64,000 bases of DNA, taken from DASUBV01 sp036501025 (GTDB taxonomy: Bacteria; Actinomycetota; Actinomycetes; Streptosporangiales; Streptosporangiaceae). A program made the position numbers and the translations under genes. The notes beneath the pieces are model-generated. The model did no database searches, was not told the DNA's origin, and worked only from the letters and a program-made list of their open reading frames with translations. The stretch is from contig DASYBB010000191.1 of assembly GCA_036501025.1 (NCBI GenBank), positions 7,299 to 71,298 on the forward strand, written 5' to 3'. Of the stretch, positions 32,337 to 41,133 are shown in pieces; the first letter of the stretch is position 1; the number at the start of each line of letters is the position of its first letter.

Positions 32337-33881
32337 ATGCCCGCACCGGCCGCGAAGTCCGCGACCAGGCCGACCGCCCGATCCCGCGCGACCGCGGGCG
32401 CGGCCCGTACCCGGCACCCGCGGCGGACCGCGCCCGCGCGATCGTCGCGGGCCGGGTCGACCCGGACCAGGATCGCCCGGCCGTCGGTGGACCGGCTGGA
32501 CCCGGCCGAGCGCGTCGCCCGGGGCAAGGCCGCCCGCGCGGCCGTGCCCCGGGAGAGCCAGGCGGCGCTGAACCCGGCGGCCGGCCGGCCGGACCCGGTC
32601 AGCCTGCTGGAGGGCCAGGCGGCCAGCCGGGTGGCCAGCCTGGTGCCGATCCGGTACGGCCGGATGCTGGCCTCGCCGTTCGGCTTCTACCGGGGCGCGG
32701 CCCTGGTCATGGCGCACGACCTGGCCGCCACGCCGTCCTCCGGGCTGACCGTGCAGGCCTGCGGCGACGCGCACCTGTCCAACTTCGGGTTCTTCGCCTC
32801 GCCGGAGCGCCGCCTCGTCTTCGACGTCAACGACTTCGACGAGACCCTGCCCGCCCCGTGGGAGTGGGACGTCAAGCGGCTGGCCGCGAGCCTGGAGGTG
32901 GCCGCCCGCGATAACGGCTTCGGCCTCAAGAAGCGGCGCGAGATCGTGCTCGCCGCGGTGGGCAGCTACCGGACGGCCATGCGGGAATTCGCCGGCCAGG
33001 GCAACCTCGAGGTCTGGTTCACGCAGGAGGACCTGGATCAGCTGCGCCGCCGGTACGAGTCGCAGCTGGCCCGGCCCGGCCGCAGGAAGGTCGCCCGGTC
33101 CGCCGCGCGGGCGCCGGAGCGCAACAGCCTGCAGGAGCTGGACCGGCTGTGCACGCTGGTGGACGGCCGCCCGCGGATCGCCGCCGACCCGCCGCTGATC
33201 GTCCCGATCGCCGACCTGGTCGCCGACCAGGTCGAGACCGGCGAGCTGGCCGCGGCGATGAGCGTGCTGATCTCCCGCTACCGGCAGACCCTGCAGGACG
33301 ACCGCCGGGTGCTGATCCGGCAGTACCAGTTCGCCGACATGGCCCGCAAGGTCGTCGGGGTGGGCAGCGTCGGCACCCGGTGCTGGGCCATCCTGCTCCT
33401 CGGCCGCGACGCGCTGGATCCGCTCTTCCTCCAGGTCAAGGAGGCGGAGCCGAGCGTCCTGTCCCAGTTCGCCGGGGCCAGCGAGTACGACAACCAGGGC
33501 CAGCGGGTGGTGGCCGGCCAGCGGCTCATGCAGGCGGCCAGCGACATCTTCCTGGGCTGGCAGCGGGTCAGCGGCCTGGACGGGCAGTCGCGCGACTTCT
33601 ACGTCCGGTCGCTGCGCGACTGGAAGCTGTCGGCGGACTACACGGCCATGGTGCCGCGCGGCATGCGCACCTACGGCGCGCTGTGCGGCTGGACCCTGGC
33701 CCGGGCGCACGCCCGGTCGGGCGACCGGATCGCCATCGGCGCCTACCTGGGCGCCAAGCCGGTGTTCGACCACGCGGTGGCCGAGTTCGCCGCGGGCTAC
33801 GCCGACCAGAACGAGAAGGACTACCAGCTTCTCGAGGCGGCCGAGAAGTCCGGCCGGATCACGGCCATCCGGGACGTCTGA
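32337..33881 (+). CDS. DUF2252 family protein
   Basis: A 514-residue DUF2252 protein. After a basic, disordered-looking N-terminus of about 60 residues come the family motifs RMLASPFGFYRGAALVMA, CGDAHLSNFGFFASPERRL and FDVNDFDETLPAPWEWDVKR. The H-x-x-N-FG and DxNDFDE elements resemble a kinase-like catalytic and metal loop. Function is not settled. ATG 32337 with GGAGG five bases upstream. Ends at a hairpin shared with the convergent next gene. Confidence 0.88.
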   Translation: MPAPAAKSATRPTARSRATAGAARTRHPRRTAPARSSRAGSTRTRIARPSVDRLDPAERVARGKAARAAVPRESQAALNPAAGRPDPVSLLEGQAASRVASLVPIRYGRMLASPFGFYRGAALVMAHDLAATPSSGLTVQACGDAHLSNFGFFASPERRLVFDVNDFDETLPAPWEWDVKRLAASLEVAARDNGFGLKKRREIVLAAVGSYRTAMREFAGQGNLEVWFTQEDLDQLRRRYESQLARPGRRKVARSAARAPERNSLQELDRLCTLVDGRPRIAADPPLIVPIADLVADQVETGELAAAMSVLISRYRQTLQDDRRVLIRQYQFADMARKVVGVGSVGTRCWAILLLGRDALDPLFLQVKEAEPSVLSQFAGASEYDNQGQRVVAGQRLMQAASDIFLGWQRVSGLDGQSRDFYVRSLRDWKLSADYTAMVPRGMRTYGALCGWTLARAHARSGDRIAIGAYLGAKPVFDHAVAEFAAGYADQNEKDYQLLEAAEKSGRITAIRDV

Positions 33882-33892
33882 CCGCTGGCCGG

Positions 33893-33908
33893 GCCGCCCT
33901 CGGGCGGC
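33893..33908. terminator. Bidirectional hairpin between convergent genes
   Basis: GCCGCC-ctcg-GGCGGC forms a 6-7 bp stem between the DUF2252 stop (33881) and the stop of the convergent membrane protein (33914). Confidence 0.5.
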
Positions 33909-33913
33909 GGCGG

Positions 33914-34660
33914 CTAGCTCACCGGCAGGCGGAGCACGTCCTGGGCCAGGTGCCAGCGGTCGCAGCCGGGCTCCAGGCTGGCCTGCTCGAGCGCCGCCCG
34001 GACACCCTGGCGGTCGGCCAGGGACAGGGCCGGCCAGCACCGCCGGACCAGCTGCAGGCCCTGGTACTGCTCGTGGGCCGAGCGGCTGTCCAGCAGCGCG
34101 GCGGCCATGGTCGGCAGGTCGGCGAGCGACCGGTCGCCCTGCATCAGCCCGAGCACCAGGACCCGGATGACGACCGAGCCGCTGGCGTAGAGCCGGCGGA
34201 CCTCGCGGCCGTCGAGGATCTCCTGCCGGGCCACGCTGGCCGCCCGCTCGATCAGCAGGTCCTGCAGGCGGATCCGGGCCGAGCGGAACTCGGGCCCGGC
34301 CAGCTCATCGTGCACCAGGGCGTAGGCCTCGGCGAAGCTGCCCAGCCGGGTCCGCTGCAGGATCGCCGCCGTCTGCGGCGCGCCCCGCTCGCTCACCTGG
34401 CTGGTGATCCACGGGCCCAGCCGGGGCGCGGGCGCCGGGCCGCGCTGGAGGCGGTCCAGGACGAACGGGCTGACCAGCAGGACCGCGCCCGCGACCACGA
34501 GGGTGACGGGGCCGGCATCGCCCGCCGCCCCGGCGAACTTGACGGCGCCCAGGATGAGGAGCACCAGCCCGACCACCCCGAGCAGCAGCCGGGCCGTGGC
34601 CGGCCACCGCGCCGAGGTCAGCCGGGTCCACGCCGAGCGCCATCGGGCCGGTGACTTCAT
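33914..34660 (-). CDS. Membrane protein of unknown function
   Basis: About 248 residues. Two close N-terminal helices (LLLGVVGLVLLILGAVKFAG and VTLVVAGAVLLVSPFVLD) are followed by a 170-residue cytoplasmic helical domain (FAEAYALVHDELAG, DLLIERAASVARQEI, SAHEQYQGLQLVRRCWPALS). The soluble part resembles a helical repeat scaffold and has no recognised motif. Start at ATG 34660; a GTG lies two codons upstream. It may belong with the following MerR-regulated unit, but no link is visible. Confidence 0.65.
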   Translation of the reverse strand: MKSPARWRSAWTRLTSARWPATARLLLGVVGLVLLILGAVKFAGAAGDAGPVTLVVAGAVLLVSPFVLDRLQRGPAPAPRLGPWITSQVSERGAPQTAAILQRTRLGSFAEAYALVHDELAGPEFRSARIRLQDLLIERAASVARQEILDGREVRRLYASGSVVIRVLVLGLMQGDRSLADLPTMAAALLDSRSAHEQYQGLQLVRRCWPALSLADRQGVRAALEQASLEPGCDRWHLAQDVLRLPVS

Positions 34661-34725
34661 GGCCACATTCTCGCGCGACTACCGCAAAAGAGGCAGCTAA
34701 CGCACACCCGGCCCCGGCGGCCCGG

Positions 34726-35604
34726 TCAGCCGGGCGCGGCCGCGCCCGGTCCGGCCGGGTGCAGCGGGATGGCGAAGTCGCAGGCCGGCTCGTCGGGCCC
34801 GGCCGTGCGCCAGTCGGCGATCATGACCTGCCGCGGCGGCGGGCTCGCCCGCCGGCCGGACGCGGCCACGTACCGCTGGAGCACGTCCAGGATCTCGGCC
34901 GCGGCCCGGCCGCCCCTGGCCTGCGCCAGCGTCATCCGGACGAAGGCCTCCTCGTGCTCGGGCTCGGTGCGGGCCTGCACGTCGCCCAGCCGGGCCGCCG
35001 CGGCCTGCGCGGCGGCCAGGTCGGCCATCGGGCGCACGATCTCGACCGGGCCGTCGCTGTCCTGGCTGACCTCCGCGTAGTAGACCGTGTACGGGCACCC
35101 GGCCAGGCCGGGCCGCCCCGGCCCCGCCGCGCGCATCCGGCCGAGCAGGTCCCCGAGGACCGGCCCGAGATCCGCGGCGTGCGCCCGGCGCATCCCGCTG
35201 ACCACCGCCCGCGCCGGAACGGTGCGGACCTGAACCTCGTAGTTGTCGGGCATGGCGTCACTCCTGTCGCGGCGATCCAGCAGGAGGCAGACGTACTCGG
35301 CCAGCTCGGCGCAGTCCCGGACGGCCCGCTGGGCGGCGGCGACGTGGGCGCGCACCGCCGCGGCGGCGGCCTCGCCCGGCGCGTCGATGACCGCCGCGAT
35401 CTGGGCCAGCGGCATGTCCAGCTGCCGCAGCAGCCCGACCATCCGCGCTCGCGCCGCCTGGCCCGGCGCGTACCACCGGTAGCCCGAGGCCGGGTCAATC
35501 CGGACGGGCACGACCAGCCCCAGGTCGTCGTACAGGCGCAGCGCCTTCGGCGACAGCCGGCACTGAGCCGAGAACTGGCCGATCGACAGCAGACCCTCGC
35601 CCAT
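34726..35604 (-). CDS. MerR-family regulator with GyrI-like effector domain
   Basis: A 292-residue BmrR-type regulator. The N-terminal MerR helix-turn-helix (LLSIGQFSAQCRLSPKALRL, YDDLGLVVP) is followed by a dimer helix, then a GyrI-like ligand domain (VQVRTVPARAVVSGMRRAH; final DFAIPLHP). Such proteins activate multidrug or stress genes on binding lipophilic cations. ATG 35604 with AGGAGG 8 bases upstream. A likely own promoter with tandem repeats lies at 35651-35697. Confidence 0.9.
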   Translation of the reverse strand: MGEGLLSIGQFSAQCRLSPKALRLYDDLGLVVPVRIDPASGYRWYAPGQAARARMVGLLRQLDMPLAQIAAVIDAPGEAAAAAVRAHVAAAQRAVRDCAELAEYVCLLLDRRDRSDAMPDNYEVQVRTVPARAVVSGMRRAHAADLGPVLGDLLGRMRAAGPGRPGLAGCPYTVYYAEVSQDSDGPVEIVRPMADLAAAQAAAARLGDVQARTEPEHEEAFVRMTLAQARGGRAAAEILDVLQRYVAASGRRASPPPRQVMIADWRTAGPDEPACDFAIPLHPAGPGAAAPG

Positions 35605-35650
35605 GACCACATCCTCCTGCGCGGGCCGGCGGCCCGCTGCGCTCAGCCTC

Positions 35651-35697
35651 GGCTCTGCCCTCAGGACAAGGTCAAGGCGGCCGGGTCAAGGCGGCCG
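35651..35697 (-). promoter_or_regulatory. Candidate MerR-type promoter with 14-bp tandem repeat
   Basis: On the minus strand, two 14-base units CGGCCGCCTTGACC (35697-35684, 35683-35670) each end in a TTGACC -35-like hexamer. They are followed by TTGTCCTGAGGGCAGAGCC, a 19-base stretch matching the long spacer of MerR-activated promoters. The likely target is the merR gene itself. The -10 box is not clear. Confidence 0.45.
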
Positions 35698-35754
35698 GCC
35701 GGAACCCGCACGAGAGACTAGGGGCCGGGAGCCGCGCGGCTGGAGGGAGCACAG

Positions 35755-36444
35755 GTGAGCACGATGGTCCGGGTGTGGCTGATCCGGCACGGGCAGAGCG
35801 AGTCCAACGCCGGGCTGCCGTCCGGTGCGCCCGGCGCCAGCGCGCTGACCCCCCTCGGGCGCTGGGAGGCCGAGCAGGTGGCGCGCACCTTCGGGCAGTC
35901 CCCGGCCCTGATCGTGACGTCGCCCTACACCCGGGCCCGGCAGACCGCCGAGCCGACCGTCAGGCGGTTCCCGGACGCGGCCCGCGCCGAGTGGCCCGTC
36001 CAGGAGTTCACCTACCTGGGTGAGCTGCGCGACCGGGCGATGACCTCGGCCGAGCGGGAGCCGTACGTGCAGGCCTACTGGGACCGGTCCGACCCGCGGG
36101 AGGCCAGCGGCGGCGCCGAGTCCTTCGCCGACCTGGTCGGCCGCAGCCGGGAGTTCCTGGGCCGGCTGAGCGCCCGGGACAGCGGGCCGGTCGCGGTTTT
36201 CACCCACGGCCTGTTCATGCGGACGGTCGCCTGGTCGCTGATCAGCGAGGTGACCGTGCCCACCGCGGGCGACATGCGGGACTTCCGCCGCTTCGCGGCC
36301 GGCTACCGCACCCCCAACGGCGGCGTGGTGGAACTGCGCACCCGGCCCGGCCGCCGCGTCCCGGCCCTGATGGGCGCGGCCACGTTCCACCTCCCGGCCC
36401 TGCCCCCGGACGGGCTCCCGCCCGACGAGTTCCCGGCCGGCTAG
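35755..36444 (+). CDS. Histidine phosphatase (phosphoglycerate mutase-like) protein
   Basis: A 229-residue member of the histidine phosphatase superfamily. The RHG motif WLIRHGQSESN holds the nucleophilic His; the second conserved His is in VAVFTHGLFMRT, and the Arg pair in SPYTRARQTAEP. It acts on small phosphorylated molecules or phosphoproteins. GTG 35755 with ggaggg upstream. Its stop overlaps the antiporter stop by four bases (CTAG), convergent. Confidence 0.88.
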   Translation: MSTMVRVWLIRHGQSESNAGLPSGAPGASALTPLGRWEAEQVARTFGQSPALIVTSPYTRARQTAEPTVRRFPDAARAEWPVQEFTYLGELRDRAMTSAEREPYVQAYWDRSDPREASGGAESFADLVGRSREFLGRLSARDSGPVAVFTHGLFMRTVAWSLISEVTVPTAGDMRDFRRFAAGYRTPNGGVVELRTRPGRRVPALMGAATFHLPALPPDGLPPDEFPAG

Positions 36445-38195
36445 CTCGCCGTCGTGCTGAGCAGGACCACCGTGTCGCCCTCGGCGAACTCGGGGGCGCG
36501 CTGCCGGGTGGCGGGCTCCAGGCGGCCGTCGGCGTGCACGACGAACAGCACCTCGTGCCCGCTCGGCAGGTCGCCGCGGACCGGCGCGACCACGATCCGG
36601 GCGCCCTCGGCGTAGCGGCTGGCCAGCGTGGACCGGTTCAGCGCGTGCCCGAACAGGACCCGGCCGCCGCTGTAGGGGGCGACCACCCCCCGGTCGCCGG
36701 CCGGCGGCCCGACCCGGTAGACCTGGTCGCCCACCGAGTACCGCAGCACCACCGCGGCCAGCGCGTTGAAGTCATCCTCCGCGGTCAGCAGCAGCACCGT
36801 CGTGATGCCCGACAGCTCCGCGCGCTCGGCGATGATCGAGTTCAGCAGCCGGCCCGGCGCCAGGTGCAGGGCCGCCTGGCGGATCTGCTCGCGCTCGTGC
36901 TCCAGGCCGGCCCACATCAGCACGTCGAGCCCGAGGGTCTGCAGCTGCTGGCCCAGGTCGATGACCCAGTCCTCGCCGCCCACCAGCAGCGGCCGGCTGC
37001 GCGGCGACCGCAGCACGCCGAGCCACTGGCTGGCCCGCCGCGCGGTGGTCCCGTACACGACGACGGTGACCACGATGACCAGGAACGTCAGCGGAAGGAT
37101 CTTGGTCGCCTCGGGGATGCCCCGCGCCTCCAGCGGGGCGGTCACGGCGGCCGCGATGGCCGCGGCCATCACCCCCCGCGGGGCCATCCAGCCGGCGAAC
37201 AGCCGCTCCCGCCGGGTCAGGTCGGTGCGGTAGGTCGCCGCCCAGGCCACCAGCGGCCGGACGACGAGCACCAGCGCGCCCGTCACCGCGAGGGCCGGCA
37301 GCCACACCCGCCCCAGCTCGCGCGGGGAGATCGTGGCCGCCACCGACAGCAGCACCACGCCCAGCACCGGCTGGACGAGCGTGTCCAGCAGGCGCCGCCC
37401 CGGCACCCGGAAGTTCGGCAGGTTGGCCAGGGCCAGGCCCATGATGATGGCGGCCAGCAGGCCGGCGTCGTCGTGCAGCGCGTCGCACCCGGTGGCCACC
37501 GCGACCACGACGGCGACCTGGACGGGCGGCATCAGGGTCCGCGTCAGCCGGCCCTTGCGCAGCACGAGCCACAGCGCCGCCGTGCCGATGACCCCGCCGG
37601 CCGCGCCGATCGCGATGCTGAGCGCGAACTGCCCGGCCTGCGCGCCGACGCTGCTGGCGCGGCCGGCCACCAGGCCGTAGAACGCGATCACCGCGATGAC
37701 GCCGCAGATCGGGTCGAGCAGCGAGCTTTCCCAGTACAGCACGTGCCGCAGCCGCTCGGCGGGCTGGACCCGGCGAAGGATGGGGCCGACCACCGAGGGG
37801 CCGGTCGCGGCCAGGATGGCGCCGGCCAGCACGGCGGCGCCGCGGGACAGGCCCAGCATCAGCCCGGCCGCGACCGCGCCGAGCGCGATGGTGGCCACCA
37901 CCCCGACCGACAGCAGCCGGGTGACGATCTGCCGGGTGTGGCTGGTCAGGAAGCGCAGGTTCACGCTCAGGCAGGCGTCGTACAAGATCACGGCGACCCC
38001 GGCCGCGACCAGCGCCGGGAACGCCCGGCCGAAGATCGCCGCGGGCTGCACGTCGATGGGCAGCGCGCCGGCGGCGAACCCGGTGAGCAGCAGCAGGATC
38101 AGCACGGGCACGCGCAGGCGGGTCGCGACCGCCTGGCAGCCGACAGCGAGCAGCACGATCAGCCCGAGGCCGATCAGCACGCGGTCGCTGCTCAC
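36441..38195 (-). CDS. CPA-type cation/proton antiporter with C-terminal regulatory domains
   Basis: A 584-residue protein. Twelve or so helices hold antiporter motifs (LLLLTGFAAGALPID, VILYDACLSVNLRFL, GAILAATGPSVVGPILRRV, WMAPRGVMAAAIAAAV). A cytoplasmic Rossmann-like part (LLVGGEDWVIDLGQQLQTLG) and a TrkA-C-like end (GHEVLFVVHADGRL) follow. It exchanges Na+ or K+ for protons. It is the last gene of the zwf-ndh-antiporter operon: ndh stops 20 bases upstream. Confidence 0.88.
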   Translation of the reverse strand: MSSDRVLIGLGLIVLLAVGCQAVATRLRVPVLILLLLTGFAAGALPIDVQPAAIFGRAFPALVAAGVAVILYDACLSVNLRFLTSHTRQIVTRLLSVGVVATIALGAVAAGLMLGLSRGAAVLAGAILAATGPSVVGPILRRVQPAERLRHVLYWESSLLDPICGVIAVIAFYGLVAGRASSVGAQAGQFALSIAIGAAGGVIGTAALWLVLRKGRLTRTLMPPVQVAVVVAVATGCDALHDDAGLLAAIIMGLALANLPNFRVPGRRLLDTLVQPVLGVVLLSVAATISPRELGRVWLPALAVTGALVLVVRPLVAWAATYRTDLTRRERLFAGWMAPRGVMAAAIAAAVTAPLEARGIPEATKILPLTFLVIVVTVVVYGTTARRASQWLGVLRSPRSRPLLVGGEDWVIDLGQQLQTLGLDVLMWAGLEHEREQIRQAALHLAPGRLLNSIIAERAELSGITTVLLLTAEDDFNALAAVVLRYSVGDQVYRVGPPAGDRGVVAPYSGGRVLFGHALNRSTLASRYAEGARIVVAPVRGDLPSGHEVLFVVHADGRLEPATRQRAPEFAEGDTVVLLSTTAS

Positions 38196-38214
38196 CCCGC
38201 CCTGCCGCGGCGCA

Positions 38215-39579
38215 TCACTGCTTCGCCGGCCCCGCGCCGTCCGCCGGGAGGCGGTCGTAGACGTCCTCGACGATGCCCACCTGAGCCGTCGTGAAGGCCC
38301 GCTCCCGGCGTGAGTCGCGGGTGAACGCCAGCCACCAGGTCAGGATGGCGCCGGCCCGGTTGCGATAGCCGGTGAGGAACGCGATGTGGATGAACAGCCA
38401 GGCCACCCAGCCGGCGAAGCCGCTGAGCCGGAGCGGGCCGGCCGACAGCACCGCCTTGCCCCGGGAGATGTAGGCGGCCGAGCCGAGGTCGCGGTACCGG
38501 AACGGCGCGGCCGCGGGCTGGCCCGCCACCGCGCGCTGGATCTGGCGGCCCGCGTGGTGCCCGGACTGCATGGCCACCTCGGCCATGCCCGGCAGGTCCC
38601 GCAGGCTCATCAGGTCGCCGACCACGAAGATCTCCGGGTGGCCCGCGATCGTCAGGTCGTCGCCGACCGGGATCCGCCCGGAGCGGTCGGTCGTCGCGCC
38701 GGCCGCCGCGGCGACGGCCGCCGCCACCGGCGGCGCCTCGACCCCGGCCGTCCACAGCACCACCCCGGCCGCGTGCCGGGTGATGCTGCCGTCGTGCGCC
38801 TTGGCCTCCAGCCCGTCGCGGTCGATGTTCGTGACCACCGTGTTCATGTGCAGCTCGACGCCCAGGCCGCGCAGCGTCCGCGCGGCGATGCCGGACAGCC
38901 GGCGGCCGAACGAGGCCAGCGGCTCGGCACCGCCGTCGAACAGCAGCACCCGGGCGTCTTCGGGGTCGATCTTCCGGAACTCGCGGCGCAGCGTCCGGGT
39001 GGCCAGCTCGCGGATCTGCCCGGCCAGCTCCACGCCCGTCGGCCCGGCGCCGACCAGCGCGAAGGTCAGCCAGCGCTGCCGCTCGGCGGCATCGGCGGCC
39101 GTCTCGGCCATCTCGAACGCGCCGAATACCCGGCGCCGGATGGTGAGCGCGTCCGCGATGGTCTTCATGCCGGGGGCCAGCGCCGCGAACTCGTCGTGGC
39201 CGAAGTAGGACTGCCGGACGCCGGCCGCCACGATGAGGTAGTCGTAGCCGATGTCGAGCTCCTCGCCGAGCGGCCGCCGGGCCCGCACTACCCGGCGCCC
39301 GGCATCGAGGCCGGTGACCTCGGCCATGAGGCACTCCACGTTGCGGTGCCGGGCCAGCACCTGGCGCAGCGGCGAGGTGATCTGCCCCTCGGACAGGATG
39401 CCGGTCGCGCACTGGTAGAGCAGCGGCTGGAACAAGTGGTGCTGCGCGCGGTCGATCAGCGTCACCGACACCGGAGCGCGGCGCAGCGCCCGGGCGGCGA
39501 ACAGGCCGCCGAAGCCGCCGCCGATGATCACGACCCGGGGTGCCCCCGCCCCGGCCCCGTCGTCCCCCCCGTGGCCCAT
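38215..39579 (-). CDS. ndh: Type II NADH dehydrogenase
   Basis: A 454-residue NDH-2 flavoprotein. FAD site VVIIGGGFGGLFAARAL at the N-terminus; NADH site FALVGAGPTGVELAGQI near residue 165; second FAD segment EIFVVGDLMSLRDLPG; quinone and membrane-binding C-terminus with WVAWLFIHIAFLTGYRNR. It passes electrons from NADH to menaquinone without pumping protons. It follows zwf by only four bases, so translation is closely coupled. With the adjacent antiporter and nearby cytochrome bd this gives a low-proton-pumping respiratory chain. Confidence 0.93.
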   Translation of the reverse strand: MGHGGDDGAGAGAPRVVIIGGGFGGLFAARALRRAPVSVTLIDRAQHHLFQPLLYQCATGILSEGQITSPLRQVLARHRNVECLMAEVTGLDAGRRVVRARRPLGEELDIGYDYLIVAAGVRQSYFGHDEFAALAPGMKTIADALTIRRRVFGAFEMAETAADAAERQRWLTFALVGAGPTGVELAGQIRELATRTLRREFRKIDPEDARVLLFDGGAEPLASFGRRLSGIAARTLRGLGVELHMNTVVTNIDRDGLEAKAHDGSITRHAAGVVLWTAGVEAPPVAAAVAAAAGATTDRSGRIPVGDDLTIAGHPEIFVVGDLMSLRDLPGMAEVAMQSGHHAGRQIQRAVAGQPAAAPFRYRDLGSAAYISRGKAVLSAGPLRLSGFAGWVAWLFIHIAFLTGYRNRAGAILTWWLAFTRDSRRERAFTTAQVGIVEDVYDRLPADGAGPAKQ

Positions 39580-39583
39580 GGGA

Positions 39584-40966
39584 TCAGCCGGCCGGGTCGT
39601 GCCAGGTCTCCCCGGCCGGCACCAGCCGGTCGGCGTCGCGCGGGCCCCAGGTGCCCTTGGCGTAGGGCAGCACCGGCACCACGTCCCCGAGCACCGGCTC
39701 GACGACGTCCCAGGCCGCCTCGACGGTGTCCTGGCGGGCGAACAGCCACCGCTCGCCGTTCAGCGCCGCGCCGATCAGCCGGTCATAGGGCCGCATGTCC
39801 GACCCCGGCGGCTCGGCGAAGACCAGCTCCTGGTGCTGCGGCCGCCAGCCCTGGCCCGGCTGCTTGCCGACCAGGTGCAGCGCGACCACGTCGTTGGGGT
39901 GGATCCGGACGCGCAGGGCATTGGCGGCCGCCGCGTCGGCCAGGCCGAACACGTCGTGCGGCGGGCGGCGGAACTGGAACGACACCTCGGTCGCGGTGAG
40001 CGGCATGCACTTTCCGGCCCGGATGAGGATCGGCACATCGGCCCAGCGCCACGAGTCCGCGCTGGTCCGCAGGGCCACGAACGTCTCCGTCGTGCTCTTG
40101 GGGTCGACGCCGGCCACGTCGTGGTAGCCCTCGTACTGGCCGCGGACGGTGCTGCTGGCGTCCAGCGGGGCCAGCGCCGCGATGATCCGCGACTTGGAGT
40201 CGCGCCAGGAGTCCAGGCCGGCCCCGTCCGGCGGGTCGGCCAGCACGGTGGCCAGCACCTGGAGCATGTGGTTCTGCACCACGTCGCGGATGGCCCCGGT
40301 CTTGTCGTAGAAGCTGCCCCGGTCGGCGACGTCGAACGCCTCGCCCATGGTGATCTGGATGCTCTGCACGTGCGTCCGGTTGAGCAGCGGCTCCAGGATC
40401 GAGTTGGCGAACCGCAGGAACATCAGGTTGTCCACCGGGTCCAGGCCCAGCCAGTGGTCCACCCGGTAGATGGCGTCCTCGCTGAAGTACTGGTGCATCA
40501 GCTCGTTGAGCTGCTGCGCGCTGTGCAGGTCGGTGCCGAACGGCTTCTCCACCATGACCCGGGCGCCCTGCGCGCGGCCGGCCTTGGAGATGCCCTCGGC
40601 AATGCGGCCGAACAGCGGCGGCGGCACCTCCAGGTAGTACAGCACCCGGTGGCCGGTGCCGATGGCGTCGGACATGGCCTGGTAGGTGGCCGGGTCGGCC
40701 AGGTCGCCGTCGACGTAGTGCAGCAGGCCCAGCATCTTGGCCGCGGCCGGGCTGTCGGGGTCCATCTTGTTCAGCGTCAGCGAGTCCCGCGCGTAGTCGC
40801 GGAACTGGCTCAGGTCCTTGCCGCTCTTGGCCACGCCGATGACCGGGACGTCCAGCACCCCGCGCTCGACCAGGCCGACCAGGGCGGGAAAGGTCTCCAG
40901 CTTGGCCAGGTCACCGGTCGCACCAAAGATCACGAGTGCGTCAACCTGGTCGGGCGGTGTTGTCAT
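39584..40966 (-). CDS. zwf: Glucose-6-phosphate dehydrogenase, divergent type
   Basis: A 460-residue G6PD: NADP loop FGATGDLAKLETFPAL, conserved VMVEKPFGTDL, substrate loop YRVDHWLGLDPVDN, and GAIRDVVQNHMLQV with the second catalytic His. In classical enzymes the substrate loop reads RIDHYLGKE; here the Lys of GK is Leu, so substrate affinity or identity may differ. The catalytic His of the DH pair is kept. It would make NADPH and 6-phosphogluconolactone. First gene of an operon with ndh and an antiporter; a palindromic element lies 62 bases upstream. Confidence 0.9.
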   Translation of the reverse strand: MTTPPDQVDALVIFGATGDLAKLETFPALVGLVERGVLDVPVIGVAKSGKDLSQFRDYARDSLTLNKMDPDSPAAAKMLGLLHYVDGDLADPATYQAMSDAIGTGHRVLYYLEVPPPLFGRIAEGISKAGRAQGARVMVEKPFGTDLHSAQQLNELMHQYFSEDAIYRVDHWLGLDPVDNLMFLRFANSILEPLLNRTHVQSIQITMGEAFDVADRGSFYDKTGAIRDVVQNHMLQVLATVLADPPDGAGLDSWRDSKSRIIAALAPLDASSTVRGQYEGYHDVAGVDPKSTTETFVALRTSADSWRWADVPILIRAGKCMPLTATEVSFQFRRPPHDVFGLADAAAANALRVRIHPNDVVALHLVGKQPGQGWRPQHQELVFAEPPGSDMRPYDRLIGAALNGERWLFARQDTVEAAWDVVEPVLGDVVPVLPYAKGTWGPRDADRLVPAGETWHDPAG

Positions 40967-41027
40967 ATCGATTCCCCTATCCGCGCGTGTCGGTGTCTAA
41001 TCCGAGCCGGCCGCCTCACCCTTGGTG

Positions 41028-41044
41028 CCACCCGCTGCGGGTGA
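41028..41044. promoter_or_regulatory. Palindromic element upstream of zwf-ndh-antiporter
   Basis: CCACCCG-CTG-CGGGTGA, one base off the TCACCCG-N3-CGGGTGA consensus, 62 bases upstream of the zwf start. The same element recurs near cydAB, the LuxR regulator and hdeD/tig. Confidence 0.6.
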
Positions 41045-41133
41045 GGCGGGCTCCGCAGCGCCAGCCTCCCGCACCGGCCGGGCGCGCGGGGCCGCCGTGC
41101 CCCGAATGCCACGGGCTGGTCAGCTCCGGCCCG

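Noticed and set aside
30756..34040. A 1094-codon open frame on the minus strand
   Set aside because: It runs opposite the ClC and DUF2252 genes, both with clear family motifs, and its translation is Gly/Arg/Gln/Pro-rich. A GC-rich shadow frame.
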